Assembly: GCF_010686755.1 (NCBI RefSeq)
Contig: NZ_JAAGXA010000009.1
Location: forward strand, 1 to 64,000
Source: Nocardioides zeae
GTDB lineage: Bacteria; Actinomycetota; Actinomycetes; Propionibacteriales; Nocardioidaceae
Length of the DNA: 64,000 bases
Direction: 5' to 3'
Shown: piece after piece, positions 15,835-23,893 of the stretch
Numbering within the stretch: position 1 is the stretch's first letter
Layout of the letters: the number at the start of each line of letters is the position of its first letter
Position numbers and translations under genes: made by a program
Notes under the pieces: generated by a model
The model's input: only the letters and a program-made list of their open reading frames with translations
What the model was told of the DNA's origin: nothing
The model's database searches: none

Positions 15835-16890
15835 TCAGTCGCGCGCGACCGGCCAGGTCACGGCCACCCGGGCGCCGCCGTCCGCCGACTCCCCGATCTC
15901 GGTCGTGCCCCCGTGGGCACCCACCAGGCCGCCGACGAGGTACATCCCGAGCCCCGAGCCGCCTGCCTGGCCGAAGTGCCAGAACTTCGTGAACACCCGG
16001 CGCCGGATCTCCTCGGGGATCCCCCGGCCCTCGTCGTCCACCGTGATCCGCACCGCGGCGCCGTCGGCGGTCGGCTCCAGCCGCACCAGCACCGTGCCCT
16101 CGCCGTGCCGCACCCCGTTCTCCACCAGGTTGGTGAGCACCTGGGTGAACTTGTCCGGGTCGGCCAGCACCGGCTCCAGCGGACCGTCGACGTCGAGGGA
16201 GACGGTGCGCGACGTACCCGCCCCCACGGAGCAGACCACGCGCCCGGCCAGCTCGGCCGCGTCGCAGGGGCGACGGTGCAAGCACAGGCGCCCCGTGTCG
16301 ATGCGCGCCACGTCGAGGAGCTCGGTGATGAGCCGGCTCAACCGGTCGGCGTCCGCGTTGACGGTGGTGAGCATGAGCCGCTTCTGCTCGTCGGTGAGCA
16401 CGTCCCAACGGTTGAGCATCGCCTGCACGAAGCCCTTGACGCCGGTCAGCGGCGAGCGCAGCTCGTGGGCGACGGTGGCCACCAGGTCGGAGCGCTCGCG
16501 GTCGAGCCGTTCCCGCCCCCGGCCCGAGCGGAGCGTCACCGCCACCCGCACGACGGCTCCGTCGGCGTCGCGCACGATGCGGGCCGCGGTCAGCACCTCG
16601 TGCCCGTCGGGCAGCAGCCACGACTGCTCGGGCACGCCGACGCGCGTGCGCAGGCTCCCGTACGGCGCGTTGTAGCGCACCCAGTCGCAGCCCTCGGTGT
16701 TGAGGAGCACCAGCACGTCGGCCAACGGCCGCCCGTGCGCCTCGGCCGCCGGGACGTGCAGCCAGCGGGCCGCCGCGGCGTTGACGTGCGTGACGAGCCC
16801 GTCGGCGTCCGCGATCACGACGCCGTCGGGCAACGCGTCGACGAGGTCGCAGACCGTGAGGTCGGCCGTGCGGTCCCCCGTCGCGTCCAT
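15835..16890 (-). CDS. PAS-domain sensor histidine kinase (orphan)
   Basis: A 351-residue kinase without membrane segments. An N-terminal PAS domain (about 10-120) precedes the HisKA domain with the phospho-acceptor H142 in VAHELRSPLTG, then an HATPase_c domain with N box (NLVENGVRHG), G1 (DEGRGIP) and G2 (GSGLGMYLVGGL). It should autophosphorylate in response to a cytosolic or redox/ligand signal. No response regulator gene lies in the window, so the partner is unknown. The ATG at 16890 has TAGGAT six bases upstream, whose TAG is the stop of the upstream methyltransferase gene, suggesting a leaderless transcript of its own. Confidence 0.9.
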   Translation of the reverse strand: MDATGDRTADLTVCDLVDALPDGVVIADADGLVTHVNAAAARWLHVPAAEAHGRPLADVLVLLNTEGCDWVRYNAPYGSLRTRVGVPEQSWLLPDGHEVLTAARIVRDADGAVVRVAVTLRSGRGRERLDRERSDLVATVAHELRSPLTGVKGFVQAMLNRWDVLTDEQKRLMLTTVNADADRLSRLITELLDVARIDTGRLCLHRRPCDAAELAGRVVCSVGAGTSRTVSLDVDGPLEPVLADPDKFTQVLTNLVENGVRHGEGTVLVRLEPTADGAAVRITVDDEGRGIPEEIRRRVFTKFWHFGQAGGSGLGMYLVGGLVGAHGGTTEIGESADGGARVAVTWPVARD

Positions 16891-16896
16891 GGGTCG

Positions 16897-16902
16897 ATCC
16901 TA
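16897..16902 (-). promoter_or_regulatory. -10 box of the histidine kinase gene, fused to upstream stop
   Basis: TAGGAT on the minus strand, 6 bases before the kinase ATG; its TAG (16900-16902) is the stop codon of the SpoU methyltransferase gene. Confidence 0.5.
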
Positions 16903-17748
16903 GGCGCCGGGTGCGCGCTGGGCCCGCGCCGAGGCGTAGAGGCAGAGCGCTGCCGCGGTCGCCAGGTTGAGGCTCTCCGCGCGACCGTGGATGGGGATGC
17001 TGACGACGTCGTCCGCCAGCGCGGCCACCTCGTCGGGCAGGCCCCAGGCCTCGTTGCCGAGCAGCCAGGCCGTGGGCTCCGCCAGCAGGCCGGACGCCTC
17101 GGCCTCGAACAGGTCGAGCCGGCCCCCGCCGTCGGCGGCCAGCACCCGGACGCCGACGGCCCGCACCGCGGCGACCGCACCCGCGACGTCGGTCTCCGTG
17201 GCGATCGGCAGGTGGAACACGCTGCCCACGCTCGCGCGGACGGTCTTCGGGTTGTGGAGGTCGACCGCGTTGCCGAGGAGTGCCACCCCGTCGGCTCCCG
17301 CCGCGTCGGCACAGCGGACGACGGTCCCCGCGTTGCCCGGGTCGCGGACGTCCGCGCACAGCGCGAGCAACCGGGGACGGGGGGCGAGCAGGTCGGCCAG
17401 GGGCACGTCGAGCGGCGTGCACACCGCGACCACACCGGCGGGGGTCACCGCCTCGCTGAGGGCCTCCATCGCCGGGCCGTCCACCCGGTGCACCGGCACG
17501 TCGGGGGCGGTGCTCGCGAGCACGTCCAGGAGCGCGGCGTACCGCTCGGCGGCCGCCGGGGTCACGAAGACCTCCCGGACGCGACCGGGCGTCTCGAGCG
17601 CCGCCTCCAGGCCCTTCGGCCCGTCGACGACGAACAGCCGCCGCTCGGTTCGCACCGAGCGGCGGCTGAGCTTCCGCGCCTCCTTGACCCGGGCACTCCT
17701 CGTGGTGAGGAGCGCCGGGTCCGACGCGGCGGGAGTGCTGCTGGTCAG
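16900..17748 (-). CDS. TrmH/SpoU-family RNA 2'-O-methyltransferase
   Basis: A SPOUT methyltransferase of about 282 residues. An N-terminal L30e-like substrate-binding domain ([14 protein letters not shown]) precedes the knot-forming catalytic part with [38 protein letters not shown] and [18 protein letters not shown]. Targets are usually 23S rRNA or tRNA riboses; which one cannot be told. No ATG or GTG lies at the expected start. A CTG at 17748 overlaps the rplT stop (CTGA), in the manner of the ATGA/GTGA junctions elsewhere in the window, and is the likely start; otherwise translation begins within the domain at a GTG near VRTERRL. Coupled to rplT. Confidence 0.88.
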   Translation of the reverse strand: MTSSTPAASDPALLTTRSARVKEARKLSRRSVRTERRLFVVDGPKGLEAALETPGRVREVFVTPAAAERYAALLDVLASTAPDVPVHRVDGPAMEALSEAVTPAGVVAVCTPLDVPLADLLAPRPRLLALCADVRDPGNAGTVVRCADAAGADGVALLGNAVDLHNPKTVRASVGSVFHLPIATETDVAGAVAAVRAVGVRVLAADGGGRLDLFEAEASGLLAEPTAWLLGNEAWGLPDEVAALADDVVSIPIHGRAESLNLATAAALCLYASARAQRAPGA

Positions 17749-18131
17749 GCCGAGGCCTTCTCCGCGTTGACGTCCTCGGGCAGCGCGGCCCGGGCCGTCT
17801 CCACGAGCGCGTTGAACGCGGCCGTGTCGTTCACCGCGAGCTCCGCGAGGATCTTGCGGTCGACCTCGACACCCGCGAGGCCGAGGCCCTGGATGAAGCG
17901 GTTGTAGGTCATGCCCTGCGCACGCGCGGCGGCGTTGATGCGCTGGATCCACAGACGACGGAAGTTGCCCTTGTTCTTGCGGCGGTCGTTGTAGCTGTAG
18001 ACGAGCGAGTGGGTGACCTGCTCCTTCGCCTTGCGGTAGAGGCGCGAGCGCTGGCCGCGGTAGCCGCTGGCGCGCTCGAGGGTCGTCCGGCGCTTCTTCT
18101 GGGCGTTGACCGCCCGCTTGACGCGTGCCAC
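17745..18131 (-). CDS. rplT: Ribosomal protein bL20
   Basis: The 128-residue 50S protein bL20, opening [15 protein letters not shown] with the basic N-terminal extension that threads into 23S rRNA, followed by the globular part ([20 protein letters not shown]). It is needed for early 50S assembly. It is third gene of infC-rpmI-rplT. In several bacteria bL20 represses its own operon by binding the infC leader; a terminator-like hairpin in the infC leader here makes such control possible but not shown. Confidence 0.98.
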   Translation of the reverse strand: MARVKRAVNAQKKRRTTLERASGYRGQRSRLYRKAKEQVTHSLVYSYNDRRKNKGNFRRLWIQRINAAARAQGMTYNRFIQGLGLAGVEVDRKILAELAVNDTAAFNALVETARAALPEDVNAEKASA

Positions 18132-18194
18132 GTGAATCTCCTAGATCGAGGATGGTGCGGGGTCGTGCTCGACTCCCGAGGGGGGGTGGGAGGG

Positions 18195-18389
18195 TCAGCG
18201 ACCCAGCAGCTTCTTGGCGCGCGGCACGTCGGCCGCGGCGACCTCGACGGTGCCCGTCATGCGGCGGGTGACCTTCGAGGGCTTCTTCTCGAGGTTGTGG
18301 CGCTTGCCGGCCTTCTCCCGCAGGATCTTGCCGCTGCCCGTCACCCGGAACCGCTTGCCGGCACCCGAGTGGCTCTTGTTCTTCGGCAT
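18195..18389 (-). CDS. rpmI: Ribosomal protein bL35
   Basis: The 64-residue 50S protein bL35, beginning [18 protein letters not shown], the standard family start, and rich in lysine and arginine. The open frame begins further upstream at 18449, but those 20 residues are not part of the family and lie in the intergenic gap after infC. Second gene of the infC-rpmI-rplT operon. Confidence 0.97.
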   Translation of the reverse strand: MPKNKSHSGAGKRFRVTGSGKILREKAGKRHNLEKKPSKVTRRMTGTVEVAAADVPRAKKLLGR

Positions 18390-18497
18390 CGTTGACTCAA
18401 CTCTCTTCTTCGGTGCCACCCGCCGGCGGGCGGGTGGCGCGTTCGACAACCGGCGGCGGACGTCTCGCCCGCCGCCGTGGGACGTCGGTGGTGCTGC

Positions 18498-19181
18498 TCA
18501 GGCCTCGATCTCGGGGTCGAGGTTCTCCGAGCGGCCACGGGCCTTCTTCTGCGCCACGGGACCGGCGGCGTGAGCGGCGTCGCGCTCGGCGCGCTCCTCC
18601 GCCACGGCCTCGGCCCGCTCCGCGGCCCGCGATGCCTTCTCGGCCTCGGCCTCGACGCGAGCGTCGGCCTTCTTCTTGTGGGGCCCGAGCACCATGATCA
18701 TGTTGCGGCCGTCCTGCTTCGGCGACGACTCGACGAAGCCCAGCTCCTCGACGTCGTCGGCCAGCCGCTGCAGCAGCCGGAACCCGAGCTCGGGACGGTG
18801 CTGCTCGCGACCACGGAACATGATCGTGATCTTGACCTTGTCCCCGGCCTTGAGGAACCGCACGACGTGACCCTTCTTGGTCTCGTAGTCGTGCGAGTCG
18901 ATCTTCGGCCGGAGCTTCATCTCCTTGATGATCACGTTCGACTGGTTCCGTCGGGCCTCGCGGGCCTTCTGGGCGGTCTCGTAGCGGAACTTGCCGTAGT
19001 CCATGAGCTTGCAGACCGGCGGACGCGCCATGGGCGCGACTTCGACGAGGTCGAGGCCGGCTTCCTGCGCGAGTCGAAGTGCGTCGCCCGTGGGGACGAT
19101 GCCGACGGTCTCGCCGTTGGGACCGACAAGTCGGACCTCGGAGACCCGGATCCGATCGTTGATGCGCAGCTCGGTGCTGAT
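18498..19181 (-). CDS. infC: Translation initiation factor IF-3, probable ATC start
   Basis: A 227-residue IF-3: N-domain with [19 protein letters not shown], linker, and C-domain with [18 protein letters not shown] and [13 protein letters not shown]-terminal tail after about residue 175 is charged and alanine-rich, as in Streptomyces. The mature N-terminus ISTELRIND aligns with the family start, and the codon there is ATC at 19181, four bases after a perfect AGGAGG. No ATG or GTG lies nearby; the nearest upstream GTG would add 47 residues across a terminator hairpin. Use of AUC fits the known autoregulation of infC through rare start codons that IF-3 itself discriminates against. Confidence 0.95.
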   Translation of the reverse strand: MSTELRINDRIRVSEVRLVGPNGETVGIVPTGDALRLAQEAGLDLVEVAPMARPPVCKLMDYGKFRYETAQKAREARRNQSNVIIKEMKLRPKIDSHDYETKKGHVVRFLKAGDKVKITIMFRGREQHRPELGFRLLQRLADDVEELGFVESSPKQDGRNMIMVLGPHKKKADARVEAEAEKASRAAERAEAVAEERAERDAAHAAGPVAQKKARGRSENLDPEIEA

Positions 19182-19253
19182 GTGTCCTCCTGGGGGTACG
19201 GCGGACGGGAACCGCCCGCGTGCACCTGCCCGGAGCGACCGGGCCGGAGAACG

Positions 19254-19294
19254 AAAAAAGGCTCCCGCTTGACAAGGGTGTCCAAGCAGAAGCC
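19254..19294 (-). terminator. Attenuator-like terminator in the infC leader
   Basis: On the minus strand a stem (GGCTTCTGCTTG pairing with CAAGCGGGAGCC, with G-U pairs) closes around ACACCCTTGT and is followed at once by six T. This is a full intrinsic terminator lying 63 bases before the infC ribosome-binding site and pointing into infC. The 336-bp gap 19182-19517 otherwise holds no gene, only the leader and a weak TAGTCT box at 19507-19512. It may be the decision point of an attenuator; which signal controls it is unknown. It could also just end transcription from the SseB gene. Confidence 0.7.
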
Positions 19295-19517
19295 AGTCGC
19301 GACCACGTCGCCACGCCACCACGACACCTCCGACAGGAGGGCGTCGAGCGACGCGTGAGCCGACGACCCCGCACGCGGGGCGTCGCCTCGACCGGACCCG
19401 ACGACCTCGCGGTCGGTGCGGGTGGGAGACGGTGGTGCTGCTGGTCTCCGCTTGGAGATCGGTGGATCGCCGCGGACGCGGCTCACCACTGATCGGTCAA
19501 CGGGAGAGACTACGGGA

Positions 19518-20060
19518 CTATTCCGCCTCGACGCCAATCCAGGCGTGCCCGCCGGCGACGCGGCGCAGCTCCCACCCGCGCGCGAGGGCGCCGAGGTCGT
19601 CGGCGGTCACGACGAAGCGCACCGGACCGGCGATGTCGACGACGATCGCCGCCGCCCCGTCCTGCAGGGCCGACGCGGCAGCGAGCTGGGTGGCGACCGG
19701 GACCGGCCGGGCGTCGGCGCGCCACCGGGTCAGCGCCTCCTGGCCGGTGAAGGCGAGGAGCGCCCGACGGCCGTCGCGACCGGTGACGAGGACGGTCGCC
19801 ATGTCGCTGCTCTTGTCGTGGGCGAGCCCGTTCTCGTCGACCTCGACCTCGCCGAGCACGGCGACGACGGGCACCAGCAGGCGGGACTCCCCCAGCACCG
19901 CGAGCACGTCGGCGTCATCGGCCTCCCCCGCGGCGTACGCCGTCAGCACGGCCACCAGGGCCTCGGGGGCGTCGCCGGTGTCGTCGCCGAAGGCCGACGT
20001 CGGGATGACCCGGCCGGCGAAGCGGTCCTGCGGGGCGAGAGGTCCACTCACCCGCGCCAT
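19518..20060 (-). CDS. SseB-family protein
   Basis: A 180-residue cytosolic protein with the SseB N-terminal domain pattern: VPVVAVLGEVEVDENG, MATVLVTGRDGRRALLAFTG and WRADARPVPVATQLAAASAL. Function in actinobacteria is unknown; the name comes from an enterobacterial protein. The ATG at 20060 was chosen as the conserved start; the frame is open much further upstream but only as an antisense shadow of the membrane-protein gene. It lies upstream of infC on the same strand and is divergent from 20133. Confidence 0.75.
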   Translation of the reverse strand: MARVSGPLAPQDRFAGRVIPTSAFGDDTGDAPEALVAVLTAYAAGEADDADVLAVLGESRLLVPVVAVLGEVEVDENGLAHDKSSDMATVLVTGRDGRRALLAFTGQEALTRWRADARPVPVATQLAAASALQDGAAAIVVDIAGPVRFVVTADDLGALARGWELRRVAGGHAWIGVEAE

Positions 20061-20120
20061 GATGCCAGCCACGCCGCCGCCGACCGAACCGGTGCGCCCG
20101 CCCGCCGCCCGAGGACGACC

Positions 20121-20126
20121 TAGGGT
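20121..20126 (+). promoter_or_regulatory. -10 box for the 20133 gene (leaderless)
   Basis: TAGGGT ends 6 bases before the GTG at 20133, with no room for a useful ribosome-binding site, so a leaderless transcript is likely. Confidence 0.5.
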
Positions 20127-20132
20127 GGAGGG

Positions 20133-20615
20133 GTGGACGCAACCTGGCTCGCCCTCGCCGTCGTGCTCACCGCCATCGGAGCCACCTGGACCGTCGTGGC
20201 CTGGCGCACGCGGGGGGTCGCCGCCGCCGTGCGGGGCGCCGGGCTGACGCTGCTCGCCCCCGCGGCGTACCTCACCGGAACGCTCGAGCTCGCCGGGGAG
20301 ATCGCCGTCGACGTCGGCGACTGGGCCCGCGGGCTCGTCTTCTCCCCCGTCGTGTGGACGGGCATCGCGCTCGCCGGCGCGGGCGTCCTGCTCGTGCTGC
20401 TGGGGGGTGCGCTCGCCGCGAGGGGCACGGGCACGACACCCCGGGCCGCCGCACCGCGGCAGGTGGACGAGGGAGCCGGGCGTCGGGCCGTGCCGCCCGC
20501 CGCACCTCCCGCGGGACGCAGCGCCGCGACACCCCCGCCCGCGGCTGGTCGTGCGAGCGGCGACGACGACCTCGACGACATCGAGGCGATCCTGCGGCGC
20601 CGAGGGATCAGCTGA
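20133..20615 (+). CDS. Small membrane protein with acidic C-terminal motif
   Basis: A 160-residue protein with three hydrophobic segments (about 5-22, 33-50 and 73-95), a proline/alanine-rich linker, and a conserved-looking end, DDDLDDIEAILRRRGI. The family is seen in actinobacteria, but I do not know a function. It begins with GTG six bases after a TAGGGT box. The next gene starts one base after its stop, so the two are probably cotranscribed. The C-terminal amphipathic motif may be a docking helix (inference). Confidence 0.65.
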   Translation: MDATWLALAVVLTAIGATWTVVAWRTRGVAAAVRGAGLTLLAPAAYLTGTLELAGEIAVDVGDWARGLVFSPVVWTGIALAGAGVLLVLLGGALAARGTGTTPRAAAPRQVDEGAGRRAVPPAAPPAGRSAATPPPAAGRASGDDDLDDIEAILRRRGIS

Positions 20616-20616
20616 C

Positions 20617-21855
20617 GTGGCGGGCCGTCGGTCCGTCCCCGCGCTCGTCGAGCGGCACCGCCTCGCCGCCCGGCTGAGCACCGCCGTCTCCCGTCTCGAC
20701 CCGGCCCCCGCGACGCCGTGCGCCGTCGTCGACCTCGACGCCTTCGACGCCAACGCCGCCGACCTCGTCGCCCGGGCGGGCGGCACCCCGATCCGGGTGG
20801 CCTCGAAGTCGCTCCGCGTGCCGGCGCTCGTGCGGCGCGCGCTCGCGCGCGACGGGTTCGCCGGCGTGCTGGGATACACGCTGCGCGAGGCCCTCTGGCT
20901 CGTCGAGGAGGGCGTCAGCGACGACGTCGTGGTCGCCTACCCCACCGTCGACCGCCCCGCGCTGCGGCGCCTCACCTCGTCGCCGTCGGCCGCCGGTGCC
21001 GTGACGATCATGGTCGACGACGTCGCCCACCTCGACGTGGTCGACAGCGTGCGCTCCTCCAAGGCCGTGCCCGTGCGGGTCGCGATCGACGTGGACGCCG
21101 GGCTGCAGGCCCCGGGCGGGGTGCACGTCGGGCCGAAGCGCTCGCCGCTGCGCAGCGCCGAGGCGACCGTGGCGCTCGCCCGGGCCGTCGTCGAGCGGCC
21201 GGGGTTCGCGCTCGTGGGCGTCATGACCTACGAGGGCCAGGTGGCCGGGGTCCCCGACAGCGTGCCCGGCCAGGCGCCCCGGATGGCCGTCGTGCGCCGC
21301 ATCAAGCAGGCGTCCCTGGCCCAGCTCCGCGAGCGGCGCGCCGCCGTGGCGGCCGGGATCGCCGAGCTGGCCGACCTCTCGTTCTTCAACGCCGGGGGCT
21401 CGGGATCGATCGCCGAGTCGGCGGCCGACCCGTCCGTCACCGAGGTCACCGCCGGCTCGGGGCTGCTCGTGCCCGGGCTCTTCGACCACTACCGCTCCTT
21501 CACGCCGCGGCCCGCGGCGTTCCTCGGGGCGCCCGTGACGCGGCGTCCGGGGCCGGGTGTCGCGACCGTGCACGGCGGCGGGTACACCGCGTCGGGTCCC
21601 GCGGGGCCCGACCGGCAGGTGCTGCCCTGGGCGCCCCCCGGCCTCGAGCTGACCGCGCTCGAGGCGGCCGGCGAGGTGCAGACGCCGCTCGTCGGCCCCG
21701 GCGCGGACCTGCTCCGCATCGGTGACCTCGTGTGGTTCCGGCACGCGAAGTCGGGTGAGCCGTTCGAGCACACCGACGTCGCGCACCTGCTCGCGGGCGA
21801 CCGGGTCGTCGACACCGTCGTCACCTACCGTGGCGCCGGCCAGGCCTTCGGCTGA
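20617..21855 (+). CDS. PLP-dependent amino acid deaminase/aldolase (alanine racemase fold)
   Basis: A 412-residue fold-type III PLP enzyme of the D-threonine aldolase / D-serine dehydratase group. The N-terminal barrel has the likely PLP lysine K64 in RVASKSLRVPAL; LGYTLREALWL and VAIDVDAGL follow, and the C-terminal D-serine dehydratase-like domain ends with DLVWFRHAKSGEPFEHTDVAHLL, which holds the usual metal-binding His and nearby residues. It should act on a beta-hydroxy D-amino acid, but the substrate is not known. The start is GTG directly after the previous stop. The next gene overlaps its 3' end. Confidence 0.8.
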   Translation: MAGRRSVPALVERHRLAARLSTAVSRLDPAPATPCAVVDLDAFDANAADLVARAGGTPIRVASKSLRVPALVRRALARDGFAGVLGYTLREALWLVEEGVSDDVVVAYPTVDRPALRRLTSSPSAAGAVTIMVDDVAHLDVVDSVRSSKAVPVRVAIDVDAGLQAPGGVHVGPKRSPLRSAEATVALARAVVERPGFALVGVMTYEGQVAGVPDSVPGQAPRMAVVRRIKQASLAQLRERRAAVAAGIAELADLSFFNAGGSGSIAESAADPSVTEVTAGSGLLVPGLFDHYRSFTPRPAAFLGAPVTRRPGPGVATVHGGGYTASGPAGPDRQVLPWAPPGLELTALEAAGEVQTPLVGPGADLLRIGDLVWFRHAKSGEPFEHTDVAHLLAGDRVVDTVVTYRGAGQAFG

Positions 21856-22447
21856 GGCGGGGCTGCCCGCCGCGACCCTGGAGGTCCTGCGCCGGCTCGT
21901 CCCCGCCCGCCCCGCGCGGCTCGGACCGGCGCGGCTCGTGTGCGTGGACGGCCCCTCGGGCTCCGGCAAGACCACGGCCGCCGCGTTCCTCGCTCACGCG
22001 CTGACGGCCGCCGGCCACGAGGTGGTCGAGCTGCACATGGACGACCAGTACGACGGGTGGGACGGCCTGGGCGCCGCCCCCGGTCGTGTGGCGCGCGACG
22101 TCGTCGAGCCGCTGGCCGCCGGGCGGGCCGGACGGTACCGACGCTACGACTGGCACACCGGGCGGTTCGCCGAGGAGCACGTCGTCCCGCCGGTCGGCCC
22201 CCGCAGCGTCCTGCTCCTCGAGGGCGTGGGGTCGGGAGCGGCGCCGCTCGCGGCGTACCGGAGCCTGCTGGTGTGGATCGAGGCACCGGCGGCGCTGCGC
22301 CTGCGTCGGGGCATCGAGCGGGACGGGGAGGCCGCGGCGGAGCACCTGCGCGCGTGGTCGCGCACCGAGGCCGTGCACTTCGCCGCCCACAGCACCCGCG
22401 CCGCCGCCGACCTCCGGCTCGACGCCCACGGTCGGGTGGTGCGCTGA
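21830..22447 (+). CDS. P-loop kinase of the uridine kinase type
   Basis: About 205 residues with a Walker A motif GPSGSGKT at 41-48 and the following HMDDQYDGWDGL and RYDWHTGRF segments, as in small actinobacterial proteins annotated as uridine kinase-like. It should phosphorylate a small molecule, possibly a nucleoside; the true substrate is not known. The GTG at 21830 overlaps the upstream gene by 26 bases; no better start is seen. A strong hairpin follows the stop. It forms a small plus-strand operon with the two genes before it. Confidence 0.7.
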   Translation: MAPARPSAEAGLPAATLEVLRRLVPARPARLGPARLVCVDGPSGSGKTTAAAFLAHALTAAGHEVVELHMDDQYDGWDGLGAAPGRVARDVVEPLAAGRAGRYRRYDWHTGRFAEEHVVPPVGPRSVLLLEGVGSGAAPLAAYRSLLVWIEAPAALRLRRGIERDGEAAAEHLRAWSRTEAVHFAAHSTRAAADLRLDAHGRVVR

Positions 22448-22454
22448 GGGTCCT

Positions 22455-22493
22455 GCGCCGAGTTGTCTCGAATGATTCGAGACAACTCGGCGC
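22455..22493. terminator. Bidirectional terminator, 18-bp perfect stem
   Basis: Arms GCGCCGAGTTGTCTCGAA (22455-22472) and its exact reverse complement (22476-22493) enclose the loop TGA. It lies between convergent genes, so it can end both transcripts. The arm shares its CGCCGAGTTGTC core with repeats at 22499-22526 and 42530-42595. Confidence 0.7.
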
Positions 22494-22498
22494 GAGAA

Positions 22499-22526
22499 CG
22501 CGGCGTACCTGACAACTCGGCGCGGC
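22499..22526 (-). repeat. Extra copy of the CGAGTTGTCA repeat
   Basis: On the minus strand this reads GCGCCGAGTTGTCAGGTACG and then CCGCG, ending at the stop of the PH-domain gene. It repeats the terminator arm and closely matches 42530-42550 (CGCCGAGTTGTCACGTACGC), pointing to a dispersed intergenic repeat family. Confidence 0.6.
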
Positions 22527-22985
22527 TCAGGACGCGTCGATGACCTCGCGCAGCTCGCGGACGGCGGTGCGGGCGCGGGAGCCGTCGGACGCCTGGATCC
22601 CGATCGCCGGGCGGGCGGTGCCGTCCGACAGGTCGATCGTGGCCCAGGGGGCGCCGTCGGGCATGCGCACCGCGACGACCTGCGCCCAGTCGTAGGCGTA
22701 GCGCCGGTACCCGTTCACCACGACCAGGCCGTCCGACGTGGCCGTCACGCGGCACCGCACCACGCCCCACAGCACCGCGCCGGCGCCGGCGAGGAGGAGC
22801 AGCATGGTGATGCGCTGGAACCAGGAGAAGTTCGCCCGCACCTCGGCGTCGAGCAGGAACCAGGCGGCCAGCATCGCGACCAGCACCGTCGCGCTGGAGA
22901 AGGCCGCCGCGACGGCCGTGCCCAGGGGGCGCCAGGTGCGCGGCAGCGGGACCGGGCCCGCGGTGGGCTCAGAGGCGGCAGGCAT
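22527..22985 (-). CDS. Membrane-anchored bacterial PH-domain protein
   Basis: A 152-residue protein with two hydrophobic segments (about 20-45 and 55-75) followed by a bacterial pleckstrin-homology-like domain (CRVTATSDGLVVVNGYRRYAYDWAQVVAVRM to IGIQASDG). Such proteins sit next to hisG in many actinobacteria; their function is unknown. It starts inside the 3' end of hisG (17-base overlap), so it is translationally coupled to the histidine genes. Ends at a terminator shared with the convergent kinase gene. Confidence 0.75.
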   Translation of the reverse strand: MPAASEPTAGPVPLPRTWRPLGTAVAAAFSSATVLVAMLAAWFLLDAEVRANFSWFQRITMLLLLAGAGAVLWGVVRCRVTATSDGLVVVNGYRRYAYDWAQVVAVRMPDGAPWATIDLSDGTARPAIGIQASDGSRARTAVRELREVIDAS

Positions 22986-23850
22986 GGATCTCCGTCATGA
23001 GGATGCCCCGCGCCCCCAGGTCGTAGAGCTCGTCCATGAGCCGCTGCGCGCCGGCCCGCGGCACCATGACCCGCACCGCCACCCAGCCCTCGCGCTGCAG
23101 GGGGGAGATCGTCGGCGACTCGATGCCGGGCGCCGCCGCCGTGGCCGCGGCGACGTCGGTCTCGGCGATGTCGTAGTCCATCATCACGTAGCTGCGCGCC
23201 ACGAGGACGCCCTCCACGCGGCGGCGGAACACCCGCAGCGCGCCCGCCTGCTCGACCGTGCGCTCGTCGTCGGGACGACCGATCAGCACCGCCTCCGAGT
23301 CGAGCAGCGACTCCCCGAAGGTGGCGAGGCCCGCCTGGCGCAGCGTGGAGCCGGTCTCCACCACGTCGGCGATGACGTCGGCGACACCCAGCTGGATGCT
23401 CGTCTCCACCGCCCCGTCGAGCCGGGTCACCGTCGCGTCGATGCCGTGCTCGTCCAGGTAGGCCTGGACGACGCCGACGTAGGACGTCGCGATCCGCAGG
23501 CCGTGCAGGTCGGCCAGGCTCGCGTACCGACCGGCCGGGCCGGCGAAGAAGAACCGCGAGCGGCCGAAGCCGAGCGGGCGCAGCTCGGTGGCGTTGGCGC
23601 CCGAGTCGCGCAGCAGGTCGCGGCCGGTGATGCCGATGTCGAGCGTGCCGTCCGCGACGTACAGCGCGATGTCGCGCGGCCGCAGGTAGAAGAACTCGAC
23701 GCCGTTCTCGGCGTCCACGAGCGTGAGCTTCTTGGAGTCGGAACGCTGCTTGTAGCCGGCCTCGGACAGGATCTCGGCCGACGCGACCGACAGGGCGCCC
23801 TTGTTGGGCACCGCGACGCGGAGCAGGTCGGTGGTGCTGGGGATGGTCAT
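22969..23850 (-). CDS. hisG: ATP phosphoribosyltransferase, long form
   Basis: First enzyme of histidine synthesis. The 293-residue protein has the catalytic domains (LRVAVPNKGALS; DIGITGRDLLRD; the PRPP-binding stretch DVVETGSTL) and a C-terminal ACT-like regulatory domain (about 215-290), so it should be the histidine-inhibited long form that needs no HisZ. It follows hisE by 43 bp. The rest of the his pathway is not in the window. Confidence 0.96.
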   Translation of the reverse strand: MTIPSTTDLLRVAVPNKGALSVASAEILSEAGYKQRSDSKKLTLVDAENGVEFFYLRPRDIALYVADGTLDIGITGRDLLRDSGANATELRPLGFGRSRFFFAGPAGRYASLADLHGLRIATSYVGVVQAYLDEHGIDATVTRLDGAVETSIQLGVADVIADVVETGSTLRQAGLATFGESLLDSEAVLIGRPDDERTVEQAGALRVFRRRVEGVLVARSYVMMDYDIAETDVAAATAAAPGIESPTISPLQREGWVAVRVMVPRAGAQRLMDELYDLGARGILMTEIHACRL

Positions 23851-23893
23851 CTCGGGGACTTCCTGGGTGAGCGGGCGGACGGGACCGGAGCGC

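Noticed and set aside
14509-17907. A 1132-codon plus-strand frame across exporter, MarR, kinase and SpoU genes
   Set aside because: It crosses four genes that have intact motifs in other frames; residue content is typical of a GC shadow.
19182-19322. 47-residue N-terminal extension of IF-3 from a GTG at 19322
   Set aside because: It would run through a terminator hairpin, has no family support, and ignores the perfect AGGAGG placed before the ATC codon.
22455-22526. An attachment (att) site for an integrated element
   Set aside because: No integrase or tRNA gene nearby, and the pattern is explained by a terminator hairpin plus a repeat unit.
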